DNA from: Chitinophaga sp. SYP-B3965
GTDB lineage: Bacteria; Bacteroidota; Bacteroidia; Chitinophagales; Chitinophagaceae
DNA length: 64,000 nt
Direction of reading: 5' to 3'
Assembly: GCF_009647655.1 (NCBI RefSeq)
Contig: NZ_WJFD01000002.1
Span: 310,001-374,000, forward strand
Shown here: piece by piece, positions 8,689 to 17,741 of the stretch
Layout of the letters: every line of letters begins with the position of its first letter
Numbering within the stretch: the first letter of the stretch is position 1
Made by a program: the position numbers and the translations under genes
The notes under the pieces: model-generated
Told to the model about the DNA's origin: nothing
Database searches by the model: none
Seen by the model: the letters and a program-made list of their open reading frames with translations, nothing else

Positions 8689-9453
8689 TTAGAATCCGAT
8701 GGAATTTCCGCCGTCGACTGGCAGGATCACACCGGTAATATATTTGGCGGCATCCGAAGCGAGAAAAACAGCCGCGAGGCCGATATCGTCCGGTTTACCT
8801 AAATGTTGCATAGGTGTTCTGCTCAGCACACGGTTTTTTCTTTCCGGGTCATTGTTCAGTGCCTTGGCAGACATATCCGTTTCTATAAAACCGGGCGCAA
8901 TACAATTGATGCGGAGCCCCAGTGGACTCAACTCAACCGCCAGCGCTTTGGTCATTCCTTCCACAGCAGATTTTGCCGCCGTGTACGCAATCACTTTGGG
9001 AATACCATATTGCGCAGCCATAGAACTGATCATAATGATATTACCCTTTTTCCGTTCCGTCATTTTCTTAGCCACTTCCCGCGTTAGCGAGAAAACAGCC
9101 AGTTGATTCGTACGCACCACTTCCGCAAATTCTTCATCAGTTACTTCCAGCACATTTTTTTTCAGGTTGATGCCTGCATTGTTGACCAGTATATCAATCG
9201 CACCGAAATCTTTTTCCACACTTTCCACCAAAGTAACGGCTGCCGGTAACTGTGCAAGATCACATACTTTATAAGCAGCATTGGCACCCAGTTTGGCCAC
9301 AGCAGCCTGCAAAGCATCTTCCCGGCGGCCCGCAATAATTACACGGGCACCGTATGTAATGAATTTTTGTGCGATAGAAAACCCTAACCCGGAGCCTCCG
9401 CCTGTTACCAGCGCCAGTTTCCCGGACAGATCAAAATCACTGCTTGTGCTCAT
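8689..9453 (-). CDS. SDR family NAD(P)-dependent oxidoreductase (gluconate 5-dehydrogenase-like)
   Basis: A 254-residue classical short-chain dehydrogenase with the cofactor motif TGGGSGLG near residue 17, NNAG near 92, the catalytic serine in MISSMAAQYG and the YTAAK catalytic pair near 160, and PGFIETDM after it. It has no signal peptide, so unlike its operon partners it should act in the cytosol. Overall it resembles gluconate 5-dehydrogenase and related keto-sugar reductases. It lies between the two Gfo/Idh/MocA-type genes with gaps of 6 and 18 bases. A role in interconverting a keto-sugar and its alcohol is inferred from neighbours. Confidence 0.9.
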   Translation of the reverse strand: MSTSSDFDLSGKLALVTGGGSGLGFSIAQKFITYGARVIIAGRREDALQAAVAKLGANAAYKVCDLAQLPAAVTLVESVEKDFGAIDILVNNAGINLKKNVLEVTDEEFAEVVRTNQLAVFSLTREVAKKMTERKKGNIIMISSMAAQYGIPKVIAYTAAKSAVEGMTKALAVELSPLGLRINCIAPGFIETDMSAKALNNDPERKNRVLSRTPMQHLGKPDDIGLAAVFLASDAAKYITGVILPVDGGNSIGF

Positions 9454-9459
9454 AAACCC

Positions 9460-10827
9460 TTATTGTTGTTTGGCAATTGCCAATCCTTTTGTGGTCACGT
9501 AATATTTGGCGATCATGTTACGCACTTCCCATTCAGGTACTTTACCATCTTTCAGGAATTGCAGATAACGCTGCATCACATCCGCAAAATGTGCTTCATG
9601 GCCAGTCTTGAGATTATCGGGAATAGTGATCTTCCAGTTATTTTCTTTTTTCTCTACGCCAATACCCGGATATTTTTTCGCCAGTAATTGTATCGTAGCC
9701 TGAAGGTCTTGTGCAAACTGTTCATCATTCACCGCCGGCTCTACATACAACTCCGGTTTCCAGTTTTCGTCTTTTCCCTGGCGGATCACAAGATTTGCTT
9801 TTGTACCACGCACCATCGCATAATGGCTGTCGCCACCACCTTCCGGCGCCTGATAATTCCAAAGCGCAGTAACCTTTGCATTCACGCCATTGATCGCATA
9901 ATGGATCGTTCCATTAGCCGGTACATTGATAATAGAATCCTTTACAACAAAAGGTTTCAGGTTATCCGGAATAGTTTCTGCACCAGTGATGGCAGTGAAC
10001 TCAGATTGTTTCAAGGCCGTTGGCCATTTCTCCGCCTGCTGTACTTCAATGTCTTTTTTGTAATCGATGATCGTAGTATCAAAAACCATCCACTGTACAA
10101 TATCCACCAGGTGTGTGTTCACATCTACAATGGCATCACCTTGTTGTGCAGGATCAAAGAACCAGGAGGGTCTTCTTAAGATCTTGCCGGAAACGTATTT
10201 ATAAAAATGATGGATACTTTCAATTTCGATGCCCGGTTTGTCCACCGTACCTTTTTCCAGTTCTCCAATAACAGCCGGCTGGTGTAATAATTCTTTCTGC
10301 AGCAGGTTGGTGATCTCAGAACGTTCTGTCATGATATCATACAACAATACTTTTTTAGATTCCGCATCTGCAAAAGTTTGTTCCAGTAATTGGAAGTCCG
10401 CTTCTGAAATAGCCATGGGTTTATCTCCCAGCACATTCAATCCCGCAGCGATGGATTTGTTGATATAAGCAGTTTTCAGTTTGTTGTTTCCTGCCAGTAT
10501 CACCACATTTCCTTTTTTCTCTGCGAGCATTTTCTCCAGGAAGTCCGGCCCTTTGTACACCACTTCTTTCCAATGCGTTGGATTTTCCGGACGGGCATTG
10601 TAAGAATCAATAAGACTAAGATGTGCATTTAGTTCAGCGCCGTCTGGTGCATAAACATTTACCACGCTGTCAATACCCGGATACATGGATTTTTGTACAA
10701 GGGCGGCATGGAAGTGCCCGGGATCCAAAGTGATCAATTGTACCATATCGGTTTGCTCTTTTGCCGTTGGCTGATTGCAGGCTACTGTAAACAAGCCTAA
10801 AGCCAGGATGTAGGAATATTTCATCAA
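9460..10827 (-). CDS. Lipoprotein of the Gfo/Idh/MocA-like type (putative oxidoreductase)
   Basis: A 455-residue protein with a lipoprotein signal (LGLFTVAC, Cys at residue 17), so it should be membrane-anchored outside the cytosol. The N-terminal half begins MVQLITLDPGHFHAALVQKSMYPGID, lacking the usual GxGxxG but retaining GNNKLKTAYINKSIAAGLNVLGDKPMA with the DKP version of the EKP motif. Residues about 190-440 look like the PF16490 oxidoreductase C-terminal domain. The missing glycine-rich loop makes cofactor binding uncertain. It lies 12 bases downstream of the ThuA-like lipoprotein gene and 6 bases upstream of the SDR, so it shares their operon. Confidence 0.8.
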   Translation of the reverse strand: MMKYSYILALGLFTVACNQPTAKEQTDMVQLITLDPGHFHAALVQKSMYPGIDSVVNVYAPDGAELNAHLSLIDSYNARPENPTHWKEVVYKGPDFLEKMLAEKKGNVVILAGNNKLKTAYINKSIAAGLNVLGDKPMAISEADFQLLEQTFADAESKKVLLYDIMTERSEITNLLQKELLHQPAVIGELEKGTVDKPGIEIESIHHFYKYVSGKILRRPSWFFDPAQQGDAIVDVNTHLVDIVQWMVFDTTIIDYKKDIEVQQAEKWPTALKQSEFTAITGAETIPDNLKPFVVKDSIINVPANGTIHYAINGVNAKVTALWNYQAPEGGGDSHYAMVRGTKANLVIRQGKDENWKPELYVEPAVNDEQFAQDLQATIQLLAKKYPGIGVEKKENNWKITIPDNLKTGHEAHFADVMQRYLQFLKDGKVPEWEVRNMIAKYYVTTKGLAIAKQQ

Positions 10828-10839
10828 TCTATAAATTTA

Positions 10840-11691
10840 TTAATAACGAACCGGAGTCTGCGGACTGGTAGCATAAGCTTTGGAAAGATCTCTTACCGTT
10901 GTCTGTGCAACCAGCCAATGAAGTCCCTGGTAAAGATGGTTCACAAGATCCGCTTTTTCATAATCTTCTTTATGATGCCCTAAAGCTGAAAACCAAACAT
11001 GCCCCCCGTCAAAATCCTGGTACCACACTGCCGGGTAAAGATTACCATAAGACCCCATGTTCTTTTTGATCAGGGAATCCTGGTTGGGATTCAGGCTGGA
11101 TACATCATGTGCCATTACTACTTTAATCCCCGGATATAATTCTTTGGAAAAATAGCACTCGTCAAACCGCGTCCATACTTTAGGAACATCCTTCACCGAA
11201 GGATGCGCCGCATCTATCACATTCACTTTGAAAGACTGGGAACGTGCATGCCAGGAGAACGTACCACCCAGTAATTGTTTGAACCATGTCCAGCTGCGTT
11301 CCGTACCAATGGCAGAATGAACACCCATAAACCCGCCACCAGATTGTATATATCGCATGAAAGCAACCTTCTGCTGATCGGTATCAAATACTTCATTGTT
11401 CGTACTGATAAAAACAAGCGCAGCATATTTATGCAGATTCTCATCCGTGAAAACAGTGGGCGTATCAGATACATCTACCGTAAACCCATGCTCCTTTCCC
11501 ATCTTTTGAAATGCCGCTACCGCGTTAGGAATGTTATCATGTACATAACCCTTTCCGTTCTTCGTGTACAAAAGCACCTGGATTTTTTTCCAGTTCACCT
11601 GGGAGCTTTCCATTTTGCCGGTAGTTTTACAAGCCAGGCAAGAGAATAGAAACACATACACCAGCAGCCTGGAAAAGCGATAGCTCATCAT
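10840..11691 (-). CDS. ThuA-like domain lipoprotein
   Basis: A 283-residue protein with a lipoprotein signal (FSCLAC, Cys near residue 21) and a class I amidotransferase-like ThuA domain (PF06283). Recognisable parts are VQVLLYTKNGKGYVHDNIPNAV at the start of the domain, YIQSGGGFMGVHSA near 120, a GGTFSWHA segment, and VWYQDFDGGHVWFSALGHHKEDY near the end. ThuA proteins work with Gfo/Idh/MocA enzymes (ThuB) in 3-keto-disaccharide use, for example of trehalose in rhizobia. It is first in the minus-strand operon, and the palindrome at 11832-11853 lies about 140 bases upstream, which makes it the gene most likely to be under LacI-type control. Confidence 0.85.
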   Translation of the reverse strand: MMSYRFSRLLVYVFLFSCLACKTTGKMESSQVNWKKIQVLLYTKNGKGYVHDNIPNAVAAFQKMGKEHGFTVDVSDTPTVFTDENLHKYAALVFISTNNEVFDTDQQKVAFMRYIQSGGGFMGVHSAIGTERSWTWFKQLLGGTFSWHARSQSFKVNVIDAAHPSVKDVPKVWTRFDECYFSKELYPGIKVVMAHDVSSLNPNQDSLIKKNMGSYGNLYPAVWYQDFDGGHVWFSALGHHKEDYEKADLVNHLYQGLHWLVAQTTVRDLSKAYATSPQTPVRY

Positions 11692-11831
11692 AAGGGAAAA
11701 ATTAAAAAATAAATGTGGAATATAAAATGTGCATATGGTTTGTCCGTATCAGTATGCTCACCCACTAAAAGTAGGGATATACAGGCTGTAATACAAGATC
11801 ACCATAAATTTCCGTTACTTACATAGGCCCT

Positions 11832-11853
11832 CAAACGATACCGGTATCGTTTG
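11832..11853. promoter_or_regulatory. Perfect 22-bp palindrome, probable LacI-family operator
   Basis: The half-site CAAACGATACC is followed at once by its exact reverse complement, giving 22 bp of perfect dyad symmetry centred on CCGG. It lies between the ThuA operon and the divergent lacI gene, 95 bases before the LacI ATG. Size and symmetry suit a LacI/GalR dimer; the regulator is encoded next door. Confidence 0.75.
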
Positions 11854-11947
11854 CATTAAATATATTACATTTAATTCAGGGAAAATTTATGATAATCTTA
11901 TAAGCGCCCCCTAAAAGAGGGCCTTTATTAGAGAATTGGCAAAGCGT

Positions 11948-12964
11948 ATGAACAAACAGCATTCCGTAACCATCAAGGATATTGCGCAACAGCTGAAGTT
12001 ATCACCTTCCACCGTTTCGAGGGCCCTGCGGGATAGCAAGGACATCAAACTGGAAACGCGGTTACTGATCCGGCAGGTGGCGGAAGAACTACACTATAGC
12101 CCCAATCCCATCGCACTCTCTTTAAAAGAAAAACGCAGCAAGATCATCGGTGTGATCGTTCCGGAAATTGCCAACACCTTCTGTTCCGCCACCATTGCAG
12201 GAATAGAAGACATCGCTTACAAAAGAGGTTATCATGTAATGATCTTCCAAAGCCACGAGGCTTATGAACGCGAAGTGGCCAGCGTTCACTTACTGGAATC
12301 CCGCCGGATGGACGGACTCATTATTTCCGTATCCGGAGAAACCCGCCAGTTTGATCACCTCGAAGAAATGAATGCGCCTATTGTGATGTTCGATCGTATC
12401 CATGAAAGTATCCCTGCGCACAAAGTGGTGGTAGATGATCATGCCGGAGCTTTCCAGGGTGTGGAACATTTGATCCAGCAAGGTTTCAGGGACGTGGCCA
12501 TTATCTCCATGGCCCCCTGGTTATCCATCACACAAAACAGGTTAAGCGGATATAAAGAAGCATTAAAGAAACACAACATCCCCCTGCGGGAAGAATGGAT
12601 GATACACTGTGATTTTAACACCGCCGATATGGATGCCGCCATTCGCCATCTTTTCTCTCAACCAAAAAAACCAAATGCATTATTCTTTTCCGTGGAAAGG
12701 CTCGCCATCAGCTGCCTGAAAGTATTACGGGAATTGAATTTGCGCATTCCGGAGGATGTGGCCCTGGCCGGGTTCTCAGATAATCCCGTGAGCCCCTACC
12801 TGGCCCCTGCCCTTACTTCCATCCGGCAACCTACTTTTGAAATAGGACAGATATCCGCCGAACTACTGATAGAACAAATAGAAAATCCATCCGCAACCGT
12901 AGAACATAAAACCATCCAGTTAGGAACAACTCTCGATATAAGGGCCAGCAGCCTGAAGGTCTAA
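11948..12964 (+). CDS. LacI family transcriptional regulator
   Basis: A 338-residue regulator. Residues about 5-55 form the LacI helix-turn-helix and hinge (VTIKDIAQQLKLSPSTVSRALRDSKDIK, then AEELHYSPNPIALSLK). The rest is a periplasmic-binding-protein-like sensor domain (IIGVIVPEIANTFCSATIAGIEDIA, VMFDRIHESIPAHKVVVDDHAGA, ending SAELLIEQIENP). The ATG at 11948 is preferred; a TTG at 11936 would add four residues. It is divergent from the ThuA/oxidoreductase operon and directly upstream of the SusC/SusD pair, so it probably controls both from the 22-bp palindrome and a second CG-centred site before SusC. The effector sugar is unknown. Confidence 0.95.
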   Translation: MNKQHSVTIKDIAQQLKLSPSTVSRALRDSKDIKLETRLLIRQVAEELHYSPNPIALSLKEKRSKIIGVIVPEIANTFCSATIAGIEDIAYKRGYHVMIFQSHEAYEREVASVHLLESRRMDGLIISVSGETRQFDHLEEMNAPIVMFDRIHESIPAHKVVVDDHAGAFQGVEHLIQQGFRDVAIISMAPWLSITQNRLSGYKEALKKHNIPLREEWMIHCDFNTADMDAAIRHLFSQPKKPNALFFSVERLAISCLKVLRELNLRIPEDVALAGFSDNPVSPYLAPALTSIRQPTFEIGQISAELLIEQIENPSATVEHKTIQLGTTLDIRASSLKV

Positions 12965-13069
12965 GCAACCAATGTGTAGTCCAGACACTTACTATTAGAC
13001 AAGTTTAGACGAAATAAACAGCACTTATTTGAAATAAAAATAGTAGCTTAAATATAGAAATACCTAACT

Positions 13070-13087
13070 ATTGCAATCGATTGTTTC
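13070..13087. promoter_or_regulatory. CG-centred inverted repeat upstream of susC, candidate second LacI site
   Basis: CAATCGATTG (13074-13083) is a perfect 10-bp palindrome inside a looser dyad. A central CG with TTGCAATCG-type half-sites is usual for LacI/GalR operators. It lies about 85 bases before the SusC start. It differs from the 22-bp palindrome, so it may bind less tightly or a different protein. Confidence 0.4.
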
Positions 13088-13168
13088 AACAGCCAAAAGA
13101 AAGGACATTTAACCAACAGACTCCGATTCACGTTATTTCGATTATTGATTCCACTTAAATGAAAATTT

Positions 13169-16100
13169 ATGCACAGAAACAAGGTATTGTTTGTGGCATT
13201 AGCTTTACTATCAAGCCTAGCTGCCTTTTCACAAAACAAGCGATTTTCCGGAAAAGTAACATCATCAGAAAAAGGTCCCGTCCCCGGGGTGACCGTCCAG
13301 ATCAAAAACACAAAAATTGCCACAGCCACAACGGAAGACGGTTCCTTTGTACTCCAGGCTGCAGGAGACGACAGGGTCACCCTCATTTTTTCCTCCATCG
13401 GCTTTGAGCAAAAAGAAGTAACCGCCACCGCCGGCGTTCCCTTAACTGTAGAATTAAAAGACGACACCAGGAACCTCAGCGACGTAGTCGTAGTAGGTTA
13501 CGGCTCTGTAAAGAAAACGGACCTTACTGGTTCCGTCACTTCCCTCAAAGCAGACAAGCTAAAAGAAATTCCCGCAGTAAGTATTGAACAGGCCATCCAG
13601 GGCCGCATGGCGGGAGTGCAGGTTCAACAAACATCCGGTCAGCCTGGAGCCGGTATCAGTATCCGCATCAGGGGTGTTTCCTCCATCGCCGGCGGAAATG
13701 AGCCACTGTATGTAATTGACGGGCTTCCACAATTCAATGATGATGTACGCGGCGCCAACGGATTGTCCACCATCAATCCTTCAGACATTGAATCCATAGA
13801 AGTTTTGAAAGATGCTGCGGCAACAGCTATTTATGGATCAAGAGGTGCCAACGGCGTCGTCATGGTCACCACCAAATCCGGTAAAGTGGGTCAGCCCAGG
13901 ATCACCTTTGAAAGTTCACTCGGCTTTCAGAAGATCCGCAAGAAGCTAGAAATGATGAACAGCCAGGAATACATTGATTATTCAAAAGCCTTTTACACCA
14001 ATACAGGCCTGCCTATTCCCACCGATCTCGCAAATGCTTCTGCTGCCATCAACACAGACTGGCAGGATGAAGTATTCCGCACCGCCATTTTATCCAACAA
14101 CAGTTTAAGCATCGGCGGCGGCACAGAAAGGAACCGCTATTTTATATCTGCCGGTTATACCAACCAGCAGGGAATTGTAATGAACAGCGGATACAAACGA
14201 GCCTCTGTAAGAGTGAATGTAGACAGTAAAATAAGTGACCGCTTTAGCGTACAATCCCGCATCATGGCCTCCCGCGCTATCCAGGACGGATTCTCTCCTG
14301 CCGCTGGAGATAACATCCGCAACTTTGGTAAATCCGGTGTGGGATCTATCCTCAGATCTATTACGACGGTGGGTGTGTACAATGCAGATGGAACTTATAC
14401 AGACACTTCTCCCTTCAGCTTCAACGGCATCGATGTAGAAAACCCGGTAGCTGTAGCGAAAGAAGTGCTGGATAAAAACACCACCACCCGCATCCAGGGC
14501 GGTCTCGATTTCAAAGCCCAGATCCTGAAAGGTCTTTCCAATACCACCCGCGTTTCCGCAGACTTTTATCATATCCGCCGGGATCTATATTTCCCAAGAT
14601 TACTTCCCCGTTTAGGAAATGCCATCGGCTCTGCTGAGATGGGCCTTTATGATAAAACATCTGTACTCGCTGAAGACTTCCTGGAATACAAATATGATTT
14701 CTCGCACGACACTTATATTGAAGCTATCGCAGGGGTTTCTTTCCAGCGCGATCGTTTTAATTCAGTAGACCTTGCCGCATCCGGCTTTGGCAGTGATGCT
14801 TTGAAGAATTACAATTTCAGTTCCGCCAACACCGTCAGCAAACCCTTAACAGATGTAACGGAAAGCACCATTATTTCCGGCTTTGCAAGAGTACGGCTGA
14901 ACCTGAAAAATAAATACCTGCTCGCCGCGAGCATCAGAAGAGACGGCGCTTCAGTATTTGCAGAGAATAATAAATATGGTGTGTTCCCCTCTGTTTCAGC
15001 AGCATGGCGTGTTTCAGAGGAGGCCTTCCTGAAAGAAAGCAAATGGCTGTCTAATTTAAAACTAAGGGCCAGCTGGGGTCAGGCAGGTAATCCTGCTATC
15101 AAACCTTACCAGTCGTTATTATTAGGGCGAACCGTGAACACAGGTCAGGGAGCGGGAACAGGTTTGGCAGTTGGGCTTGCACCAACTTTCCCCAATCCTA
15201 ACCTGAAATGGGAAACCACTTCTCAAACAAACATCGGCGTAGATGCAGGATTCTTAAATGAAAAATTCCGCCTTACTTTCGATTACTATGTTAAAACAAC
15301 CACAGACCTGTTAGCACTCGTACAATTACCACCTTCCGCCGGAGTAGGCGCTGGTATTGGTTCCGGCCCCGGTCAGATCCTGGATAACGTAGGAGAAGTA
15401 CAAAACAAAGGATGGGAATTAACACTCGGCGCAAACATTGTGAATACGGCCGATTGGGGATTCTCCGTAGATGTAAACCTTTCGCAGAATAAGAATAAAG
15501 TAACAAAGACAAAGGATAATAAAGACATCCCGACAATTGCCGGCGGTAATGATGCATCCGGTGCCAACAGCATCATTCGTGTCGGAGAACCACTCTCTGC
15601 TTTCCTTGGTCCTAAATACCTGGGCATGGATAAGAACGGCGTACCCATCCACGAAAATCTGAATGGAGATAAAGATGCAAACGGTGTGGATATCATTAAT
15701 GCGTTGGATAACCAGATCATCGGGAGCCCCTACCCTGATCTGTATTATGGTATCAACCCCAGCATCCGCTATAAAAAACTCACGCTCACTTCTGTATGGG
15801 CTGGCGTAAGCGGATCAAAGATCAACAACTTCGCATTGTTTGAATTAGCCGGTCCCAACATCGTACAACAATATAACAGGATGAAAGCTGCCAGCGAGTT
15901 TTATCCGAAACCAAGTCTTGCCGCCAGCAATCAGCACTTCCGTTCCTCCCGTTATATGGAAGACGGATCTTTCTTCCGCATGAGAAATATAAGACTGGAT
16001 TATAGCTTCAATCTGGGCAACAGCAAAACCGTTAAAAGTCTGAATGTATATGCGAGCGGGCAAAACCTGATCACCTTTACAGACTATTCCGGCTTTGACC

Positions 16101-16204
16101 CTGAAGTGAACACATTTAATGGAAACGACCGCAGGCAAGGTGTTGATCTGGGATCTTATCCCGCAGCAAAAACCGTGACCTTAGGCTTTAGCATTACTTT
16201 TTAA
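13169..16204 (+). CDS. SusC/RagA family TonB-linked outer-membrane transporter
   Basis: A 1011-residue TonB-dependent transporter of the SusC class. It has a signal peptide (MHRNKVLFVALALLSSLAAFS), a carboxypeptidase-regulatory-like beta-sandwich (residues about 24-100), the SusC TonB-box and plug region (LSDVVVVGYGSVKKTDLTGSV near 110, AGVQVQQTSGQPGAGISIRIRG, LYVIDGLPQ, DPSDIESIEVLKDAAATAIYGSRGANGV-type segment to about 235), then a beta-barrel ending YPAAKTVTLGFSITF with the terminal aromatic. It would form the pore of an outer-membrane oligosaccharide importer with the SusD lipoprotein 11 bases downstream. At about 1010 residues it is of normal size. Regulation by the adjacent LacI is likely. 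Confidence 0.97.
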   Translation: MHRNKVLFVALALLSSLAAFSQNKRFSGKVTSSEKGPVPGVTVQIKNTKIATATTEDGSFVLQAAGDDRVTLIFSSIGFEQKEVTATAGVPLTVELKDDTRNLSDVVVVGYGSVKKTDLTGSVTSLKADKLKEIPAVSIEQAIQGRMAGVQVQQTSGQPGAGISIRIRGVSSIAGGNEPLYVIDGLPQFNDDVRGANGLSTINPSDIESIEVLKDAAATAIYGSRGANGVVMVTTKSGKVGQPRITFESSLGFQKIRKKLEMMNSQEYIDYSKAFYTNTGLPIPTDLANASAAINTDWQDEVFRTAILSNNSLSIGGGTERNRYFISAGYTNQQGIVMNSGYKRASVRVNVDSKISDRFSVQSRIMASRAIQDGFSPAAGDNIRNFGKSGVGSILRSITTVGVYNADGTYTDTSPFSFNGIDVENPVAVAKEVLDKNTTTRIQGGLDFKAQILKGLSNTTRVSADFYHIRRDLYFPRLLPRLGNAIGSAEMGLYDKTSVLAEDFLEYKYDFSHDTYIEAIAGVSFQRDRFNSVDLAASGFGSDALKNYNFSSANTVSKPLTDVTESTIISGFARVRLNLKNKYLLAASIRRDGASVFAENNKYGVFPSVSAAWRVSEEAFLKESKWLSNLKLRASWGQAGNPAIKPYQSLLLGRTVNTGQGAGTGLAVGLAPTFPNPNLKWETTSQTNIGVDAGFLNEKFRLTFDYYVKTTTDLLALVQLPPSAGVGAGIGSGPGQILDNVGEVQNKGWELTLGANIVNTADWGFSVDVNLSQNKNKVTKTKDNKDIPTIAGGNDASGANSIIRVGEPLSAFLGPKYLGMDKNGVPIHENLNGDKDANGVDIINALDNQIIGSPYPDLYYGINPSIRYKKLTLTSVWAGVSGSKINNFALFELAGPNIVQQYNRMKAASEFYPKPSLAASNQHFRSSRYMEDGSFFRMRNIRLDYSFNLGNSKTVKSLNVYASGQNLITFTDYSGFDPEVNTFNGNDRRQGVDLGSYPAAKTVTLGFSITF

Positions 16205-16215
16205 TTCTTACTGTT

Positions 16216-17703
16216 ATGAAACGATCTAATATTTATACCATCATTGCTACACTGGCATTCATCATGCTGAGCAATTCTGCCTGCGACAAGCTGCTGGAAG
16301 AAAAACCAAAAGCCACCATCGCATTGGGAGACCTGGATCCCATCCTCCTGGAACAAACCATCATTGGTGTATACGAGCCCATGACAAGAAGCCGCGGTCG
16401 ACTGTGGGAATCTACTGTGGGATTGGGTTTTGAACTCATGGCAGAATATGCGGATGGCGGTTCTGCTCAGCTGAACTGGAGTAATTATAATAACGTGATG
16501 AATGGCCCCAACAGCATGGCGCAGCCCTGGACCACTTTATACGAAGCCATTGGAAGAGCCAACCTGCTGATCGTAAACCTGGATGCCAACAGCACGCTGC
16601 CAGAGAACCTTAAAAAGTCAGCTTATGGTGAAGCCTATTTTGTACGGGCAGTGTGTTACTACTTTGCCGTACGCGTATGGGGAAAAGTTCCTTTGCGCTT
16701 AAAGCCCATCCTCAATTCAAATGATGTGGCATTGGCTTTATCAGAAACAACCGCTATTTACGATCAGATCATCACAGACCTGAAATTTGCGGAAACCGCA
16801 CTTCCTGCTACCGTAGCAGAATCCAAAGCAGGCAGGGCAACAGCCGGCGCCGCAAAAGTAGCACTGGCAGATGTATATCTTACAAAAGGAGATTACCAGA
16901 ATGCGCGGGACAAAGCAAAAGAAGTAATGGATAACAAAGCCACTTACGGTTATGATATAGAACCATTGCTAACAACCGTTTTCTCTCCCACCCTCGCCAC
17001 CAATAAAGAAGATGTTTTCTCGCTGAAGTTTTCGCAAGTACAGGAAAGAGGTAATTTTATGGCCTCCTATTGGGCAGACTCAAGAGCAAAAGCAGCAGGC
17101 TTTTCTGTAAGCGGCAACAAGTTCGGCGGTATTATATCCCAGGCACCTTTGATCAGGGACTGGGATAATAATGATCTCCGGAAACAACTAAGTGTGTATA
17201 GCAGTTACCTGATCAATGGAGTAGTAACAGCTGCGGAAGTAGAACCGGGGATTTATGACCGGCGGATGGGTAAGTTCAGAGACCCCAACGCCCCCATCGA
17301 TACCGGAAATGGAAACGACCTGTATTTCTGGCGTTATGCAGACGTACTGCTGATCTTTGCAGAAGCAGAGAACAAACTCAATGGCCCTGCTAATGCTTAC
17401 GCCGCCGTTAATACTTTAAGAAGAAGAGCTTTTGGTGTAAGTATGACTGTTCCCAGCGCAGTAGCAGACTTACCAGCCGGCCTTACACAAACAACGTTTG
17501 ACGACATGGTTTTCCGTGAAAGAGGATATGAATTCCTCGGGGAATTCAAACGTTGGTTCGATCTCATTCGTACCGGAAGAGCAGCCACTGTCATTGCAGC
17601 AGCAAGAGCGGTTATTCCAACACCGGCAAGGAAACCAGTGCCCACTAAATTTATATTTGCTTTACCGGATGTTGAATTACAAAACAATCCATTAGCCAAG
17701 TAA
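16216..17703 (+). CDS. SusD/RagB family nutrient-binding outer-membrane lipoprotein
   Basis: A 495-residue SusD homologue with a lipoprotein signal (IMLSNSAC, Cys23). The family blocks are GEAYFVRAVCYYFAVRVWGKVPL near residue 135-160 (tetratricopeptide-like helices), TAGAAKVALADVYLTKGDYQNA near 215, and the C-terminal DVLLIFAEAENKLN with FRERGYEFLGEFKRWFDLIRTG. It would sit on the cell surface as the lid of the SusC pore and bind the glycan. No glycoside hydrolase, sulfatase or lyase is encoded beside the pair, so the ligand is probably small and handled by the neighbouring oxidoreductases. Confidence 0.97.
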   Translation: MKRSNIYTIIATLAFIMLSNSACDKLLEEKPKATIALGDLDPILLEQTIIGVYEPMTRSRGRLWESTVGLGFELMAEYADGGSAQLNWSNYNNVMNGPNSMAQPWTTLYEAIGRANLLIVNLDANSTLPENLKKSAYGEAYFVRAVCYYFAVRVWGKVPLRLKPILNSNDVALALSETTAIYDQIITDLKFAETALPATVAESKAGRATAGAAKVALADVYLTKGDYQNARDKAKEVMDNKATYGYDIEPLLTTVFSPTLATNKEDVFSLKFSQVQERGNFMASYWADSRAKAAGFSVSGNKFGGIISQAPLIRDWDNNDLRKQLSVYSSYLINGVVTAAEVEPGIYDRRMGKFRDPNAPIDTGNGNDLYFWRYADVLLIFAEAENKLNGPANAYAAVNTLRRRAFGVSMTVPSAVADLPAGLTQTTFDDMVFRERGYEFLGEFKRWFDLIRTGRAATVIAAARAVIPTPARKPVPTKFIFALPDVELQNNPLAK

Positions 17704-17710
17704 AATAAAA

Positions 17711-17740
17711 AAAGGGCCAGATCTGCATCTGGCCCTTTTT
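17711..17740 (+). terminator. Rho-independent terminator after susD, usable from both sides
   Basis: A 12-bp stem (AAAGGGCCAGAT / ATCTGGCCCTTT) with a CTGC loop ends in T5 on the plus strand and in T runs on the minus strand. It separates susD from the convergent gene ending at 17742. Confidence 0.9.
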
Positions 17741-17741
17741 A

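Noticed and set aside
14105-15720. Several 60-155 codon minus-strand frames inside the SusC gene
   Set aside because: They are antisense shadows with no start context and no recognisable motif.
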